A stretch of 17,071 nt of DNA from JBEKYH01 sp049511115 (GTDB taxonomy: Bacteria > Planctomycetota > Phycisphaerae > Tepidisphaerales > Tepidisphaeraceae): contig JBEKYH010000046.1 of NCBI GenBank assembly GCA_049511115.1, positions 1 through 17,071 of the forward strand, written 5' to 3'. Positions 1-6,407 of this stretch are shown here, piece by piece. Position 1 is the first letter of the stretch, and each line of letters starts with the position of its first letter. The notes beneath the pieces were generated by a model. It was not told the origin of the DNA and ran no database searches. It saw only the letters and a program-made list of their open reading frames with translations. The position numbers and the translations under genes are program-made.

Positions 1-795
1 CTCGAGTTCGCGGTTAATCGCAACCAGCGGCCCCAACTCGCGCTCAATCGCCTGGCGCACTTCCGTCTCCGGCACGAGCGAATCCGTCCCACGATTTTGC
101 CCTCCGCAACCCGCCGCCGGGCCGTGCTCCTCCATCAGCGCCGCCTCTCCCAGCGGCATATACTCAATAAATCTCACGGTAAGCCGCCGGTCCAGCGTCA
201 ATCGCGCAAAATCCGCAAACTCCCCGTCATTCACGCCGCGCATGGTGACGCAATTCACTTTGAGTGAATCAAATCCCACTTCTTCAGCGCGATCCAATCC
301 GCGCAAGACGGCCGACAAATCCCCCGTCCGCGTGATGCGCCGAAATTTCTCCGGGTCCAGACTGTCAATGCTCACCGTCAACCGCATCAACCCCGACTCG
401 CGCAGCGGCTGGGCCAAATCAGCCAACCGCTGGCCGTTGGTGGTCATCGACAAATCTTCGATGCCTTTCAGCCGCGCCAATTGCCGCACCAACTCGACGA
501 GATTTGCCCGCACCGTCGGCTCGCCGCCCGTCAGTTTGAATCGCGTGATCCCATGAACCTCAATCGCCGCCCGCGCGATCTCGACAATCTCTTCGTAGCT
601 AAGAATATCCCCGCTCGGCAGCCACCGCACCCCCTCCTCCGGCATGCAATACAAACACCGGTAATTGCACCGATCGGTCACGCTGATACGGAGCACTTTG
701 ACTGCTAAAATCGACCGCGGCCCATTCTCCATTCCCGGCGGCACCGTCGGCGGATCAGAGTAGGGGGGCGAAAAGTTCAGAATCTGAAGTCGCAT
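1..795 (-). CDS. moaA: GTP 3',8-cyclase MoaA, C-terminus cut by window edge
   Basis: Radical-SAM enzyme of the first step of molybdenum cofactor synthesis, converting GTP to the (8S)-3',8-cyclo-GTP precursor of cPMP in the cytoplasm. The minus-strand frame is open from the ATG at 795 to the window edge (265 codons). The radical-SAM motif C-x3-C-x2-C is at C43, C47 and C50 (CNYRCLYC), followed by KLTGGEPTVR, a typical MoaA SAM-binding GGEP motif, then MTTNG and VSIDSL. MoaA proteins are usually about 320-340 residues, so roughly the last 60-70 residues, including the second [4Fe-4S] cluster cysteines and the GG tail, lie outside the window. The roughly 30 residues before the radical-SAM core are somewhat longer than in many MoaA proteins, but the ATG at 795 is the plausible start; no clear Shine-Dalgarno precedes it. 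The neighbouring cysS is divergent. Family assignment is firm. Confidence 0.93.
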   Translation of the reverse strand, partial: MRLQILNFSPPYSDPPTVPPGMENGPRSILAVKVLRISVTDRCNYRCLYCMPEEGVRWLPSGDILSYEEIVEIARAAIEVHGITRFKLTGGEPTVRANLVELVRQLARLKGIEDLSMTTNGQRLADLAQPLRESGLMRLTVSIDSLDPEKFRRITRTGDLSAVLRGLDRAEEVGFDSLKVNCVTMRGVNDGEFADFARLTLDRRLTVRFIEYMPLGEAALMEEHGPAAGCGGQNRGTDSLVPETEVRQAIERELGPLVAINRELE

Positions 796-872
796 GGCAG
801 CTTACCCATCGCACACAATAGCAGCACACCGTCCGGCAATCCAGAAACCTGGCTGATCTCCTCTGATCCAGA

Positions 873-1048
873 CAGGGCAATCGCTTTTGGTATTTCTCCC
901 TCGCCCTGTACTCAGGGAGAGGGCCGGGGTGAGGGTTCTTCGGAAGTTCGAACGGTCATTGGCCAGTCAAAAACGACCCTCACCCTATCCCTCTCCCTGA
1001 GTACATGGAGAGGGGACCAGACCAACCCGGCCAAAAGCGATTGCCCTG
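873..1048. repeat. Nested inverted-repeat intergenic element
   Basis: The moaA-cysS gap (796-1148) holds a symmetrical element and no supportable gene. The outer arms are a perfect 18-base inverted repeat, 873-890 against 1031-1048. Inside are 41-base arms, 896-936 against the complement of 976-1016, with 34 of 41 positions matching and an unbroken 17-base core. Each inner arm also folds on itself: ccctg-tact-caggg at 904-917 flanked by ccctc/gaggg, and ccctctcc/ggagaggg around 988-1014. The central loop (937-975) contains the palindrome gttcgaac. Sequences of this kind (ccctcaccct plus ctctccctgagtac) resemble dispersed intergenic repeats of GC-rich bacteria. A MITE-like or REP-like nature is inference. 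Confidence 0.75.
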
Positions 1049-1132
1049 CTCATGCAGATTAGTGACCCCTCGCCTCAGTCACCTGTCAGCCTCTCCTGTC
1101 AACGTCTCCTTACCCCTCCCCCAGCGAGCGTG

Positions 1133-1138
1133 TATACT
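1133..1138 (+). promoter_or_regulatory. Candidate -10 element of cysS
   Basis: TATACT matches the TATAAT consensus at five of six positions and ends ten bases before the cysS ATG. No convincing -35 hexamer is visible and no Shine-Dalgarno lies between. If used, transcription would start about four bases before the ATG, giving a nearly leaderless mRNA. Confidence 0.4.
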
Positions 1139-1148
1139 CCTCCCCCAA

Positions 1149-2657
1149 ATGTCCCTCCGCGTCTACAACACGTTGTCTCGAACCAAGGAACTCTTCGAGC
1201 CCGCCCGCCCCGGCAAGGTCGGCATGTACCTCTGCGGCCCAACGGTCTACAAGGCCCCGCACATCGGCCACATGGTGGGGCCGGTGATCTTCGACGCCAT
1301 CAAACGCTATCTCCAATACAAGGGCTACGAGGTCACCTGGGTCGTCAATATCACCGATGTCGACGACAAGCTGATCGAGGCCGCCGCCCAGAAAAAGCTG
1401 CCCATGGCCGAGCTGGCCGCAGAATGCACCAAGCAATACATGGAATGCCTCGCCCTGCTGGGGATTGAATCCATCGATCATTTTCCCCGCGCCAGCGAGC
1501 ACATGGCCGAGATCATCCAGATTTGCCAAAAGCTCATCGCCGGCGGCAACGCCTACGCCGCCGACGGCAACGTCTGGTTCGATGTGGCCACCGACCCCGA
1601 TTACGGGAAGCTCTCCCATCGGCAAGTCGCCGAACAGGAAGCCGGCAGCCGCGCCCTCGAAGGCTCAGGCAAACGCAACAGCGCGGATTTTGCCCTCTGG
1701 AAATCCGCCAAAGCGGGCGAGCCAAGCTGGGATTCCCCCTGGGGCAAGGGCCGCCCCGGCTGGCACATCGAATGCTCCGCCATGAGCATGAAATTCCTCG
1801 GCGAAACCCTCGACATCCACGGCGGCGGCATGGACCTGATGTTCCCCCATCACGAAAATGAACTTGCCCAGAGCGAGTCCGCCACCGGCAAAACCTTCGC
1901 CAAATTCTGGCTCCACAACGGCCTCACCAAAATCCGCACCAAGAGCGCCGGCGGCGAATGGCAAAGCCAGGACATGCACGCCAGCAGCGGCAACGCCGTG
2001 GCCGCCAAGCACCTCATCGAGCGCCACGGTCCAGAACTCTTCCGCTATTTGCTTCTTTCGACCCACTACCGCCGCCCGATTGATTTCAGCGACGAAGTCG
2101 TCACCGCCGCCGGGAAGGGCCTCTCCACATTCCAGCGATTGGCCGAGCGAATCACCCGCCTCAACGGCGCGCCTCCCGAGCAGGGGGGCGATGACATGGA
2201 CTCGGTGGCGGGCCGTCTGTCGGACTCTGACGTGGCGGCTTTCTGCAACGAAATCGTCACCGGGAAAATGGGATTCCTGGAGATGATGGACGACGACTTC
2301 AACACCGCCGGCGCTATTGCCGTCCTTCACGACATGGCCGGCCATATCAACGCGCTGCTTGAGCAAAACAAAGCCGAGAGCCAGCGCCAGCCGGATATCG
2401 TCACCGCCGCGTCCGCCGCGTTTCAAACGCTCCGCAAGCTCGGCAAAATCCTCGGCCTCTTCCGCATGTACGAGCGCCCCGCCTCGCCGCAGGCGTCCCA
2501 GGATATCGACAAACTCATGCACCTTTTCATCGACATGCGCAACGAAGCCCGAAAAGCTAAAAACTTCGCGCTGGCCGACCGCATCCGAAACGGCCTCAAG
2601 GAGCGCGGATTCATCCTGGAAGATCGCGGCGAAGGCACGGATTGGCGCAAGGACTGA
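1149..2657 (+). CDS. cysS: Cysteinyl-tRNA synthetase with degenerate KMSKS loop
   Basis: Class I aminoacyl-tRNA synthetase that charges tRNA-Cys in the cytoplasm. The frame is open from 1005, but the ATG at 1149 gives the usual N-terminus (MSLRVYNTL) and 502 residues, normal to slightly long for CysRS. The HIGH motif is at 38-41, and the zinc ligands are visible: C29 in YLCGPTVY, C in WHIECSAM, and H and E in MFPHHENE. The C-terminal end (ADRIRNGLKERGFILED...TDWR) is typical. The odd point is the KMSKS loop: after HNGLTKI there is an extra stretch (RTKSAGGEWQSQ), and the motif position reads DMHASSGN (residues 275-282), retaining only M, one S and GN of KMSKSLGN. The following region (LLLSTHYRRPIDFSDE) is normal and the frame is intact, so this is an active-looking variant, not a frameshift. 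A candidate -10 lies ten bases upstream. Confidence 0.95.
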   Translation: MSLRVYNTLSRTKELFEPARPGKVGMYLCGPTVYKAPHIGHMVGPVIFDAIKRYLQYKGYEVTWVVNITDVDDKLIEAAAQKKLPMAELAAECTKQYMECLALLGIESIDHFPRASEHMAEIIQICQKLIAGGNAYAADGNVWFDVATDPDYGKLSHRQVAEQEAGSRALEGSGKRNSADFALWKSAKAGEPSWDSPWGKGRPGWHIECSAMSMKFLGETLDIHGGGMDLMFPHHENELAQSESATGKTFAKFWLHNGLTKIRTKSAGGEWQSQDMHASSGNAVAAKHLIERHGPELFRYLLLSTHYRRPIDFSDEVVTAAGKGLSTFQRLAERITRLNGAPPEQGGDDMDSVAGRLSDSDVAAFCNEIVTGKMGFLEMMDDDFNTAGAIAVLHDMAGHINALLEQNKAESQRQPDIVTAASAAFQTLRKLGKILGLFRMYERPASPQASQDIDKLMHLFIDMRNEARKAKNFALADRIRNGLKERGFILEDRGEGTDWRKD

Positions 2658-2780
2658 ACACCACGCAAGGCATTGGTGGAAACGTCACCGCGCCTCGCCG
2701 CGACTCAACCGTCCTCGATGTTCATACCGCGACCCGGCGGCGAATCCGCATTTTTGACGCTAAAAAGCTCGCCGTCCTCT

Positions 2781-2808
2781 TTGTGGGACCGGCATTTCGC
2801 GTTAGGAT
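2781..2808 (+). promoter_or_regulatory. Candidate promoter of the MFS gene
   Basis: TTGTGG at 2781-2786 and TAGGAT at 2803-2808, separated by 16 bases, form a weak sigma70-like pair; the -10 ends nine bases before the ATG at 2818. No Shine-Dalgarno is present. The rest of the 160-base gap after cysS (2658-2817) shows no gene. A weak five-base-pair hairpin, CACCA/TGGTG, lies just after the cysS stop and has no T-tract. Confidence 0.3.
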
Positions 2809-2817
2809 TGCCGTACC

Positions 2818-4329
2818 ATGTCAACCGCGCCAACCACCACCATCACGGAGCATCGCACCGCCATCCGCTGGCGGATTTGCGCGCTGCTTTTGATCTCCAC
2901 GACCATTGTCTATCTGAACCGCACGACGCTGGGCGTGCTCAAGGGTTCCTTGGAGGACAAGCTCCATTTTGGCGACGCCGAATACGGTTGGCTTCAGTTC
3001 TCGTTTCAGACCGCCTACGCGCTGATGTTCGTAGTTGCGGGCCGATTCGTGGATTGGATCGGCGCCAAGATCAGCCTCGCGGCAGGCGTGGTCTTCTGGT
3101 CGCTGGCTACAATCGCCGGCGGTTTCTGCCATACCTGGCAGGCGCTGGCCGCCACGCAATTCTTTCTTGGCTGCGGCGCATCGGTGAACTTCCCAGCCTC
3201 ATTCAAGGCGGTTGCCGAATGGTTTCCGCAGCGCGAACGCGCCCTGTCGGCGGGGATTTTCAATTCCGGATCAAACCTGGGAATCATGTGCAGCTTTGGA
3301 GCGGCTTACGCGGCGGTTCACCTCGGGTTGCCGTGGGCCTTTTATCTCGTTGGCGCAACAGGATTTCTGTGGCTGATTTTGTGGGTTCCGGGTTATTACT
3401 CGCTTGATAAGCACCCATCGGTCTCTCCGGCGGAGGTCGAATACATCCGCGCCGATCGCATCGTCCTGCGCCGCCAGAAATTCCGTTGGACGGAGATTCT
3501 GCGCTACCGCCAGGCTTGGCCGTTCCTCATCGCCAAGTTCATGACGGATCCCGTCTGGTGGTTTTACACGGGTTGGCTTCCGGGTTACCTGCACGAAAAG
3601 CGCGGTCTTTCACTGACCACCAGCGCCGCGTTCCTGTTTATCCCCGGCATCGTCGCCGACGTCGGCAGCATCTGCGGCGGCTGGCTCAGCGGCGGTCTCA
3701 TGAAACGCGGCTGGAACGTCGGCCCGGCTCGTTATGCGGCAATGGGTATTTGCGCCCTGGGCATGCCCGGCGCCATTATCGCCGTGTACACCGGCAACTT
3801 CTGGCTTGCCATTGCCCTCATCAGCATCGCCATGGGCTGCCACCAGGGATGGTCGGCGAATCTGTTTACGACTGCCAGCGATCTTTTCCCGTCATCCGTC
3901 ACTGGCTCGGTCGTTGGCCTTGGTGGCATGACCGGGGCGGTCGGCGGCATGATCATGAGTCTCCTCGTCGGCACCACGCTGGCCCGTCTCAATACCTACG
4001 TCCCAGCCTTCATCTGGGCCGGCCTGATGCACCCCCTGGCCTGGCTGATCTTCTTCTTCATTGCCGGTCCCAAAATGAAGAAAGCCGAGATGGTTCTCGG
4101 CGTGGATGGGCGATTGAGCACGCGCCTGGCCATTTCCGGGTTCGTGATCCTGATCCTGGGCCTGGTGCGAGCGTCTTATGTCTGGTCAAACTGGACGTTC
4201 TATATTGACGCCAAAACCCACTCCTCCAGCGCGCCAGCCGGCGCCTTGGTGGCCGCAAGCGCGGTTGCTCTGATCGGCGTGGGTTTGCTATATGCCAGCT
4301 TGCCGCGCGAGAGGGTAGTGCAGGATTAA
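2818..4329 (+). CDS. MFS transporter, anion:cation symporter (ExuT-like) with extra C-terminal helices
   Basis: Inner-membrane secondary transporter of 503 residues. TM1 (VYLNRTTLGVL), the loop 2-3 motif A (GRFVDWIGAK) and especially WFPQRERALSAGIFNSGSN (roughly residues 137-155) match the anion:cation symporter family that includes hexuronate (ExuT), galactonate and glucarate carriers, which import sugar acids with protons. The ExuT-like assignment comes from these motifs; the actual substrate cannot be read from sequence. The conserved 12-helix core ends near residue 420 (HPLAWLIFFFIAGPKMKK). About 80 more residues follow with two further hydrophobic segments (about 438-455 and 474-494), which ordinary family members of about 430-470 residues lack. 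It stands alone between cysS and the DUF433 gene on the same strand, and no sugar-acid catabolic enzyme is adjacent. Confidence 0.87.
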   Translation: MSTAPTTTITEHRTAIRWRICALLLISTTIVYLNRTTLGVLKGSLEDKLHFGDAEYGWLQFSFQTAYALMFVVAGRFVDWIGAKISLAAGVVFWSLATIAGGFCHTWQALAATQFFLGCGASVNFPASFKAVAEWFPQRERALSAGIFNSGSNLGIMCSFGAAYAAVHLGLPWAFYLVGATGFLWLILWVPGYYSLDKHPSVSPAEVEYIRADRIVLRRQKFRWTEILRYRQAWPFLIAKFMTDPVWWFYTGWLPGYLHEKRGLSLTTSAAFLFIPGIVADVGSICGGWLSGGLMKRGWNVGPARYAAMGICALGMPGAIIAVYTGNFWLAIALISIAMGCHQGWSANLFTTASDLFPSSVTGSVVGLGGMTGAVGGMIMSLLVGTTLARLNTYVPAFIWAGLMHPLAWLIFFFIAGPKMKKAEMVLGVDGRLSTRLAISGFVILILGLVRASYVWSNWTFYIDAKTHSSSAPAGALVAASAVALIGVGLLYASLPRERVVQD

Positions 4330-4359
4330 CCGCGAATCGCTCGTCGCCTTTCCAGAGGA

Positions 4360-4365
4360 TATAAT
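4360..4365 (+). promoter_or_regulatory. Perfect -10 (TATAAT) for the DUF433 gene
   Basis: TATAAT is an exact consensus hexamer nine bases before the ATG at 4375. The expected transcription start, about seven bases after the hexamer, would be within three bases of the ATG, implying an essentially leaderless mRNA. The -35 region is not recognisable and there is no Shine-Dalgarno. Confidence 0.55.
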
Positions 4366-4374
4366 CGGGCAATC

Positions 4375-4593
4375 ATGGAAATCATTCGCAGCGACAAGCA
4401 GATTCTCGGAGGCACGCCGTGTTTTTCAGGCACGCGCGTACCGGTGAAATCGCTGTTCGACTATCTGGAAGATGGCGAGACGGTCGATTTTTTCCTCGAG
4501 CAGTTTCCCTCAGTAAAGCGAGAACAGGTGGTTGCCCTCCTCGAAGAAGTCCGACAGAAAGCTGAATCCGACGCTCTGGCGGCTGTCGATTAG
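4375..4593 (+). CDS. DUF433 family small protein, antitoxin-like, no toxin partner seen
   Basis: This 72-residue protein shows the DUF433 signature: an I-x-x-D-x-x-I-x-x-GTPCFSGTRVPV core, a helix with DYLEDGETVDFFLEQFPSV, then REQVVALLEEV. DUF433 proteins form a winged-helix-like fold and are commonly encoded directly upstream of a DUF5615 PIN-like ribonuclease, as presumed antitoxins. Here only 114 bases separate the stop from the end of the convergent NfeD gene, and no PIN-like ORF lies in either direction. It is therefore an orphan antitoxin or a stand-alone DNA-binding protein. It has its own close, perfect -10. Family identity is firm; function is inference. Confidence 0.85.
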   Translation: MEIIRSDKQILGGTPCFSGTRVPVKSLFDYLEDGETVDFFLEQFPSVKREQVVALLEEVRQKAESDALAAVD

Positions 4594-4651
4594 GAGCTTG
4601 GAACTGCCGCGCCGAAATGAGTCAGTCAGGGGTTTGCCCCGCATTTTCTTC

Positions 4652-4675
4652 TTGGCGTCTTGGCGCCTCGGCGTT
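4652..4675. repeat. Three tandem 8-base units between convergent genes
   Basis: ttggcgtc, ttggcgcc and tcggcgtt lie head to tail in the gap between the DUF433 gene and the convergent NfeD gene. The 10-mer gtttgccccg also occurs twice in this gap (4632-4641 and 4689-4698). A short GGGG-TTTG-CCCC hairpin at about 4629-4640, with TTTT a few bases later, might act as a weak terminator for the plus-strand gene. Confidence 0.45.
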
Positions 4676-4707
4676 CATTCCTCCCCCTGTTTGCCCCGAG
4701 TTGCTCA

Positions 4708-6231
4708 CTACGCGTGCGCCACCTGCACCACAATCCGATTCCCCGCTACCTCGCGTACAATCACCTTCGACCCCGGCGGCACAAATCCGCTTTCGGAGAC
4801 CACGCTGGCCACGCGGCGATCAGCGATCGTTTGATCAAAGAACTCCGCCGATCCCCCCGGCTTCAGCTCGGAAACGGCTTTGCCGACTGATCCCACCGGC
4901 GGCCAGACTCCGCCCGCCACGATCTGCGGCGCTGGATTCATCCCGCCGCCGCTTACGTTGGTGAGGATAATCCGCTTGAAGTAGGGAACTTTGGGCAGAT
5001 ACCGGTTCATCCAGAACCACAGGAACAGCGAGCATCCCAGACCGGCGGCCACCACTGCCAGGCCATGCTCCAGGGCAATCCACGTCGAATTCATGCTCGG
5101 CAGGAATCCCGGCGCGCCGCTGGGCTCTTTGGGCACAAACGTCATCACCAGCCCGATCAAAACCAGGCACGCTCCCACAAACCCCGGGACCATGTGCCCC
5201 GGCAACACAATCTCGAACGCAATCAGCGACAACCCGAGGAAGATCGTCAGAATCTCCCACCATTGCGCATACCCCGTCAGCAGCGGCACGCCCAGCATGA
5301 GAAGCAGGGCCACCAGCCCGACCACCTCGGCCACTCCATGACCGGGGGCGTGGATCACGACATTGGCCGCCGACAGGAAAATAATCAGCAGCAGCAGGCG
5401 CACCGGCCAGCTTCCCAAATCTTCGACGATGGTGTCGCCGGCCGTGGTGTGAAAATCGCCAACCAAAGTAAACCCACGCTGATCCGCCAACCTGTGCGCG
5501 TCTTCGCTTTCGCCCGTTGCCAGCCCGTACGCCAGCGCCTGTTCGCTATCGACGGTGAGTAGCGTCGTGTCCGAATCAATCGGCACCGGCGCCCCGGGGA
5601 CGTCTTTCCAACCTTTGGCAATGAGCTTGGTATAATCGTCCTTGTCGACGAACTTTTTCTCGCCAGCGGGGCTTTGCACCCAATAGACGCTCACTTCCAC
5701 CGCCACCATGGCCTCGGCCAGCAGCGGATCATGATGGTTGCGGTGAGCGCTTTCCAGGAAATCCGAGAGAATCGGCGACTCCTGCTTGGCTCGCTCCGCT
5801 GGCGGCAGGCTGTCCAGGCTTCCATCAAAATCAAACACAATCGGAGCGCAATCCCCCAGCGTCGCTGAACTGCTCATCACGATCTCATCGCAGGCCATTG
5901 CAATCATCGCCCCGGCGCTGATGGCCTTGTCCTCAACGAAGGCGATAGTATGCAGATCGTCCTGCCGTTTGAGGAAACGGCTGATTTCCAGTCCGGAAGT
6001 GACCAAGCCGCCATAGGTGTCCAGATCTAGAATGACGGTCTTGGCCCCGAGCGCGCGGGCCTGGTCAAATTCCCGGAACAGTCGGTCCTTGTTGTAGTCG
6101 TTGATCTCGCCGCTGAGTTGGATGATGGCGGCCTTGCCGCCTGTAACGACGGGTTGCGTCGCCGGTTGGCCCAAGGCGGCGCCTGCCGCCAATGTTACGG
6201 CAAGCGCCGCGAAAAGCAGGCTGTTTCTCAT
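4708..6231 (-). CDS. NfeD-type membrane serine protease (ClpP-like Ser/Lys domain, TM region, OB fold)
   Basis: Long-form NfeD protein of 507 residues. Residues 1-22 form a signal peptide (MRNSLLFAAL..., cleavage near ALG-Q). The ClpP-class domain follows: VILDLDTYGG at about 66-75 and the nucleophile S105 in DKAISAGAMIAMACDEI. K149 is the likely general base; the S-K spacing of 44 resembles the Ser97/Lys138 dyad of archaeal PH1510. Multiple TM segments run from about 275 to 370, with another near 395-415. The C-terminal OB fold (about 430-507) reads GKAVSELKPGG...RVASVVSESGFVPPGSKVIVREVAGNRIVV. NfeD-1 proteases are usually coded beside a stomatin/SPFH gene and cleave its C-terminus; none is seen here. 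The ATG at 6231 is favoured by the signal peptide and by the -10 directly upstream. Confidence 0.9.
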   Translation of the reverse strand: MRNSLLFAALAVTLAAGAALGQPATQPVVTGGKAAIIQLSGEINDYNKDRLFREFDQARALGAKTVILDLDTYGGLVTSGLEISRFLKRQDDLHTIAFVEDKAISAGAMIAMACDEIVMSSSATLGDCAPIVFDFDGSLDSLPPAERAKQESPILSDFLESAHRNHHDPLLAEAMVAVEVSVYWVQSPAGEKKFVDKDDYTKLIAKGWKDVPGAPVPIDSDTTLLTVDSEQALAYGLATGESEDAHRLADQRGFTLVGDFHTTAGDTIVEDLGSWPVRLLLLIIFLSAANVVIHAPGHGVAEVVGLVALLLMLGVPLLTGYAQWWEILTIFLGLSLIAFEIVLPGHMVPGFVGACLVLIGLVMTFVPKEPSGAPGFLPSMNSTWIALEHGLAVVAAGLGCSLFLWFWMNRYLPKVPYFKRIILTNVSGGGMNPAPQIVAGGVWPPVGSVGKAVSELKPGGSAEFFDQTIADRRVASVVSESGFVPPGSKVIVREVAGNRIVVQVAHA

Positions 6232-6237
6232 TACGTT

Positions 6238-6243
6238 ATTTTA
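6238..6243 (-). promoter_or_regulatory. Candidate -10 (TAAAAT) of the NfeD gene
   Basis: Read on the minus strand, TAAAAT ends six bases before the ATG at 6231, so the expected transcription start falls on the A of the ATG, a leaderless arrangement. A second possible -10, TATACT, lies farther upstream at 6266-6271 and would give a leader of about 30 bases. There is no Shine-Dalgarno. Confidence 0.45.
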
Positions 6244-6407
6244 GCACACTTGGGAGCGGAAGTTGAGTATAACATCCGCCGGGGCTTGTAAGGGACTTGT
6301 TCTCACCTTCATCGGCCGCACCGCTGTGAATCTGGTTTGCAAATCGCGCCCCGCGCTTGGACAATTCGCCTCCATCGTCGCACCGCAAGCCTCGACGGGC
6401 ATTAACT

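Noticed and set aside
1005..1148. Upstream extension of cysS by 48 codons
   Set aside because: The extension crosses the inverted-repeat element and the candidate -10; CysRS family N-termini begin at the ATG at 1149.
1665..2522. Minus-strand ORF of 285 codons opposite cysS
   Set aside because: It is antisense to a clearly conserved CysRS, its product has no recognisable motif, and GC-rich codon bias routinely opens such shadow frames.
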